Source: JASFTV01 sp050050615 (GTDB taxonomy: Bacteria > Desulfobacterota > DSM-4660 > Desulfatiglandales > HGW-15). Taken from it: a stretch of DNA of 8,124 nt. Below are positions 6,419-8,124 of the stretch, in pieces. The stretch spans positions 1 to 8,124 of the forward strand of contig JASFTV010000152.1 of the NCBI GenBank assembly GCA_050050615.1. Reading direction: 5' to 3'. Position 1 is the first letter of the stretch; the number at the start of each line of letters is the position of its first letter. A program made the translations under genes and the position numbers. The notes beneath the pieces were generated by a model that was given only the letters and a program-made list of their open reading frames with translations, did not search any database and was not told the DNA's origin.

Positions 6419-7231
6419 GTGGAGGAGATGAAATTCCGTGAACCAAGGGTTCTGGGGCGTACAGGGCTCCGGGTGGGGCGATTAGGGGTTGGCGCCAGCT
6501 TCGGCGCACCAGCAAGGGCTTTTGAAGAGGCGTTTGATCGGGGCTGTAACTACTTTTATTGGGGGTCAATGCGTAAGTCCGGGATGCGGGAGGCGATAAA
6601 AAGCATCTGCGGCCAAGGGAAGCGAGACGATCTGGTTATTGTTATCCAAAGCTATTCCCGCTCTTCCTTTTTGATGGAGCTCTTTTTTCAAAAAGCGTTG
6701 CACTCCCTGGGACTAGATCACGCCGATATTCTGCTCATGGGGTGGTACAACAAGCGGCCCGGCCAAAAGCTCCTGGATAAAGCTCTGGCGATGAAGGATA
6801 AGGGCTACTGTCGATTCCTGGGACTGTCCGGACACAACAGAAAGCTCTTTCCGCAGTTGGCCCGGGACGGTCTCTTTGACCTCTTCCATGTCCGCTACAA
6901 CGCCGCCCACCGTGGCGCTGAAAAGGAGATCTTTCCCTACATGGAGGGAGAAGTGAGGCCAGGCATCGTCTCCTATACGGCCACCCGCTGGGGGCAGCTC
7001 TTGAATCCGAAGAAGATACCTCCGGGCGAGAAGCCGCTTTCCGCAAGCGACTGTTACCGCTTCGTGCTTTCTAATCCGGCTGTGGATGTCTGTGTGTGCG
7101 GGCCTAAAGACAGGGTGCAAATGAGGGAAGGCCTGAGCGCTCTGGAGCGGGGTGCCCTTAGCCCCGAGGAGATGGAGCGGGTGAAAAGGATAGGGGATTA
7201 TGTGCATGCCCACACTGGACAGTTCTTCTAA
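6419..7231 (+). CDS. aldo/keto reductase-like protein with degenerate active site
   Basis: A 270-residue protein resembling the aldo/keto reductase barrel: it opens with LGRTGLRVGRLGVGA (12-26), has AFDRGCNYF (38-46), a LGLDHADILLMGW segment (98-109), KGYCRFLGLSGHN (128-140) and a C-terminal AVDVCVCGPKDRVQMREGL (221-239), all in the expected order. However, the usual catalytic Asp (in N-x-x-D-T) aligns with Tyr47, the Lys of the ATK strand with Gln77, and the His of LLHW with Gly108; the Tyr is also not evident. It may bind a nucleotide or substrate without classic reductase chemistry, or belong to a divergent subfamily. The start is either GTG 6419, preceded by a G-rich run (6408-6414), or ATG 6428 with GGAGG only two nt away. 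Length is slightly short for the family. Confidence 0.75.
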   Translation: MEEMKFREPRVLGRTGLRVGRLGVGASFGAPARAFEEAFDRGCNYFYWGSMRKSGMREAIKSICGQGKRDDLVIVIQSYSRSSFLMELFFQKALHSLGLDHADILLMGWYNKRPGQKLLDKALAMKDKGYCRFLGLSGHNRKLFPQLARDGLFDLFHVRYNAAHRGAEKEIFPYMEGEVRPGIVSYTATRWGQLLNPKKIPPGEKPLSASDCYRFVLSNPAVDVCVCGPKDRVQMREGLSALERGALSPEEMERVKRIGDYVHAHTGQFF

Positions 7232-7263
7232 GGATCATGCGTATGACGACATCAGACCTATGG

Positions 7264-7292
7264 TTGATACACGACCATGATTTCGCTATGCT
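7264..7292 (+). promoter_or_regulatory. candidate sigma-70-type promoter for the selenoprotein gene
   Basis: TTGATA (7264-7269, five of six consensus bases) and TATGCT (7287-7292, four of six) are separated by exactly 17 nt. This sits in the 195-nt gap between the aldo/keto reductase-like gene and the proposed TTG start at 7427. No terminator was seen after the upstream gene, so read-through is also possible. Confidence 0.4.
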
Positions 7293-7304
7293 TCTTTTTC
7301 CTTT

Positions 7305-7319
7305 CATGACGTGATCATG
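7305..7319. repeat. short inverted repeat downstream of the candidate promoter
   Basis: CATGA (7305-7309) and TCATG (7315-7319) are inverted around a 5-nt spacer. It lies just past the candidate -10 box, where an operator could act. The arms are short and chance is a real alternative. Confidence 0.25.
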
Positions 7320-7426
7320 GTGCAGATACTAAAGAGTGCATTCATCACCCTTGTCTCGGGTGGGAAATGTTCTCATTATGGAGCCAACAGTCATGGGATA
7401 GATTCGGCGGAGAGGGGGTAAGAAGG

Positions 7427-8124
7427 TTGAAAATCAGACTCGCAGTCCTCCTGATAAGCGCATCGGCTCTATCAGCGCTTCTCTTTCTTTCTAATATGTC
7501 CTACAGCCGGCAAAAGGACAAAAGGGTTACGATCCTTTACACACACGGCATCGATGGGTGTCTTGAGCCCTGCGGGTGAGGGAAGAACGCCATGGGCGGG
7601 ATAGCTCGGCGAGCTACCCTAATCAATGAAATCCGTGATCGGGGCATTCCTGTCATCGTCGTCGACGGCGGCGGTTTTTCTCCTGCCCATGACGAGCTGG
7701 GGATCATCAAGTTCGAGACGATGTTAGCGGCGTTTTTGCAGATGGGTTACGATGGGCTCTCTGTTGCAGAGCCGGAAATGCTTATGCAAACCAATGTTCA
7801 TGATGCTTGGGAGAAGCTCCGCTTAACCCGTATGCCCTTGACGACTTTGAATGTGAAGTACAGAGGGCGTCGTGTGGCTGATAAGCCCCTTATCATCAAT
7901 CGGGAAGGGGTCAGAGTCGCTGTCTTCAGTCTCCTGCTTCAGAGGGCTGTACCCGAGGCTGCAGCGAAAGACTGGCATATACAGGATCCAGAAGAAGTCA
8001 TAAAGGAGGCGATCGCTTTTGCCCGAAACAATGCCGATTTCGTCATGGCCATGCTGTGGGGGAAGAAACCGAAGGTGAAGGCTTTTGTGGAAAGGCACAG
8101 GGGCATGGATCTTGTGATCGATAC
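7427..8124 (+). CDS. putative selenoprotein: exported 5'-nucleotidase/metallophosphatase-like protein with in-frame UGA (partial)
   Basis: The frame runs from 7427 past the window end, interrupted only by TGA at 7577-7579. Reading that codon as selenocysteine (Sec, U) gives GCLEPCGUGKNAMGGIARR, matching the LEPCGC...GG(L/I)ARR segment I recall from 5'-nucleotidase-like proteins, with Sec at the second Cys. Family features continue past the TGA: VIVVDGGGFSP, then FETMLAAFLQMGYDGLSVAEPEM, then a RVAVFSLL strand. Sec is residue 51 from the TTG start. That start is favoured because AGGGGG (7413-7418) lies eight nt upstream and it puts a basic-hydrophobic signal or anchor (KIRLAVLLISASALSALLFL) at the N-terminus; ATG 7367 is an in-frame alternative with a poor site. 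The usual metal ligands (D-x-H, GD, GNH) appear replaced, so a redox role is more likely than hydrolysis. Alternatives: a true nonsense mutation, a sequence error, or restart at ATG 7592, which has GGGAAG upstream. Confidence 0.8.
7598..7619 (+). promoter_or_regulatory. candidate bacterial SECIS element
   Basis: GGG (7598-7600) pairs with CCC (7617-7619), one A (7601) is bulged, and TAGCTC (7602-7607) pairs with GAGCTA (7611-7616), leaving a GGC apical loop (7608-7610). The loop begins 28 nt after the TGA. The bacterial SECIS model, as I know it, needs a loop 16-37 nt after the UGA with a G in its first two bases; both hold. The hairpin lies inside the coding sequence, as bacterial SECIS elements do, and would recruit SelB with Sec-tRNA. 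The nine base pairs are all Watson-Crick. Confidence 0.75.

Noticed and set aside
7592..8124. A separate gene starting at ATG 7592 rather than continuation through the TGA
   Set aside because: GGGAAG lies upstream of this ATG, so it is possible. But the protein would lack the signal and the LEPCG segment, and the upstream and downstream parts join in the same frame into one family-like protein.

Overview
The window looks like chromosomal DNA of an anaerobic or facultative bacterium, most likely of the Desulfobacterota (old Deltaproteobacteria). This is inferred from gene content: a PilZ protein, an SCP-2-like protein, a TPP enzyme with a zinc dehydrogenase, an unusual aldo/keto reductase-like protein and a likely selenoprotein. 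No rRNA, tRNA, CRISPR array, integrase or insertion sequence was seen. The sequence alone does not fix the species.

Layout. Positions 1-75 may hold the tail of an upstream gene. Positions 217-3474 form a compact plus-strand cluster of three genes, each with a ribosome binding site: a thiamine-pyrophosphate (TPP) enzyme of the acetolactate synthase / 2-hydroxyacyl-CoA lyase type, a zinc- and NAD-dependent medium-chain dehydrogenase, and a small SCP-2-type lipid or acyl-CoA binding protein. Positions 3576-5534 are mostly minus strand: a small unrecognised protein whose 3' end may be frameshifted at an A6 run, a Nudix hydrolase, and a PAP2-type phosphatase that looks like a lipoprotein. Positions 5826-7231 are plus strand: a PilZ-domain protein (probable cyclic-di-GMP sensor) with a TTG start, a possible 38-residue ORF, and an aldo/keto reductase-like protein that seems to have lost its catalytic residues.

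The most notable object is at the right end. From about 7427 to the window edge one frame encodes an exported protein related to the 5'-nucleotidase/metallophosphatase family. The frame is broken only by a TGA at 7577-7579, exactly where I recall relatives having the second Cys of a Leu-Glu-Pro-Cys-Gly-Cys motif. A strong hairpin (7598-7619) with a GGC apical loop starting 28 nt after the TGA fits the bacterial SECIS model. The simplest reading is a selenoprotein with a Cys-Gly-Sec motif. The family's usual metal ligands seem to be missing at the three motif sites visible here, so a redox role is more likely than phosphatase activity.

The three-gene cluster plausibly works as a unit: a TPP enzyme makes or cleaves a C-C bond next to a carbonyl, the dehydrogenase interconverts a hydroxyl and a ketone, and the SCP-2 protein presents a hydrophobic or CoA-linked substrate. 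The substrates cannot be read from the sequence.
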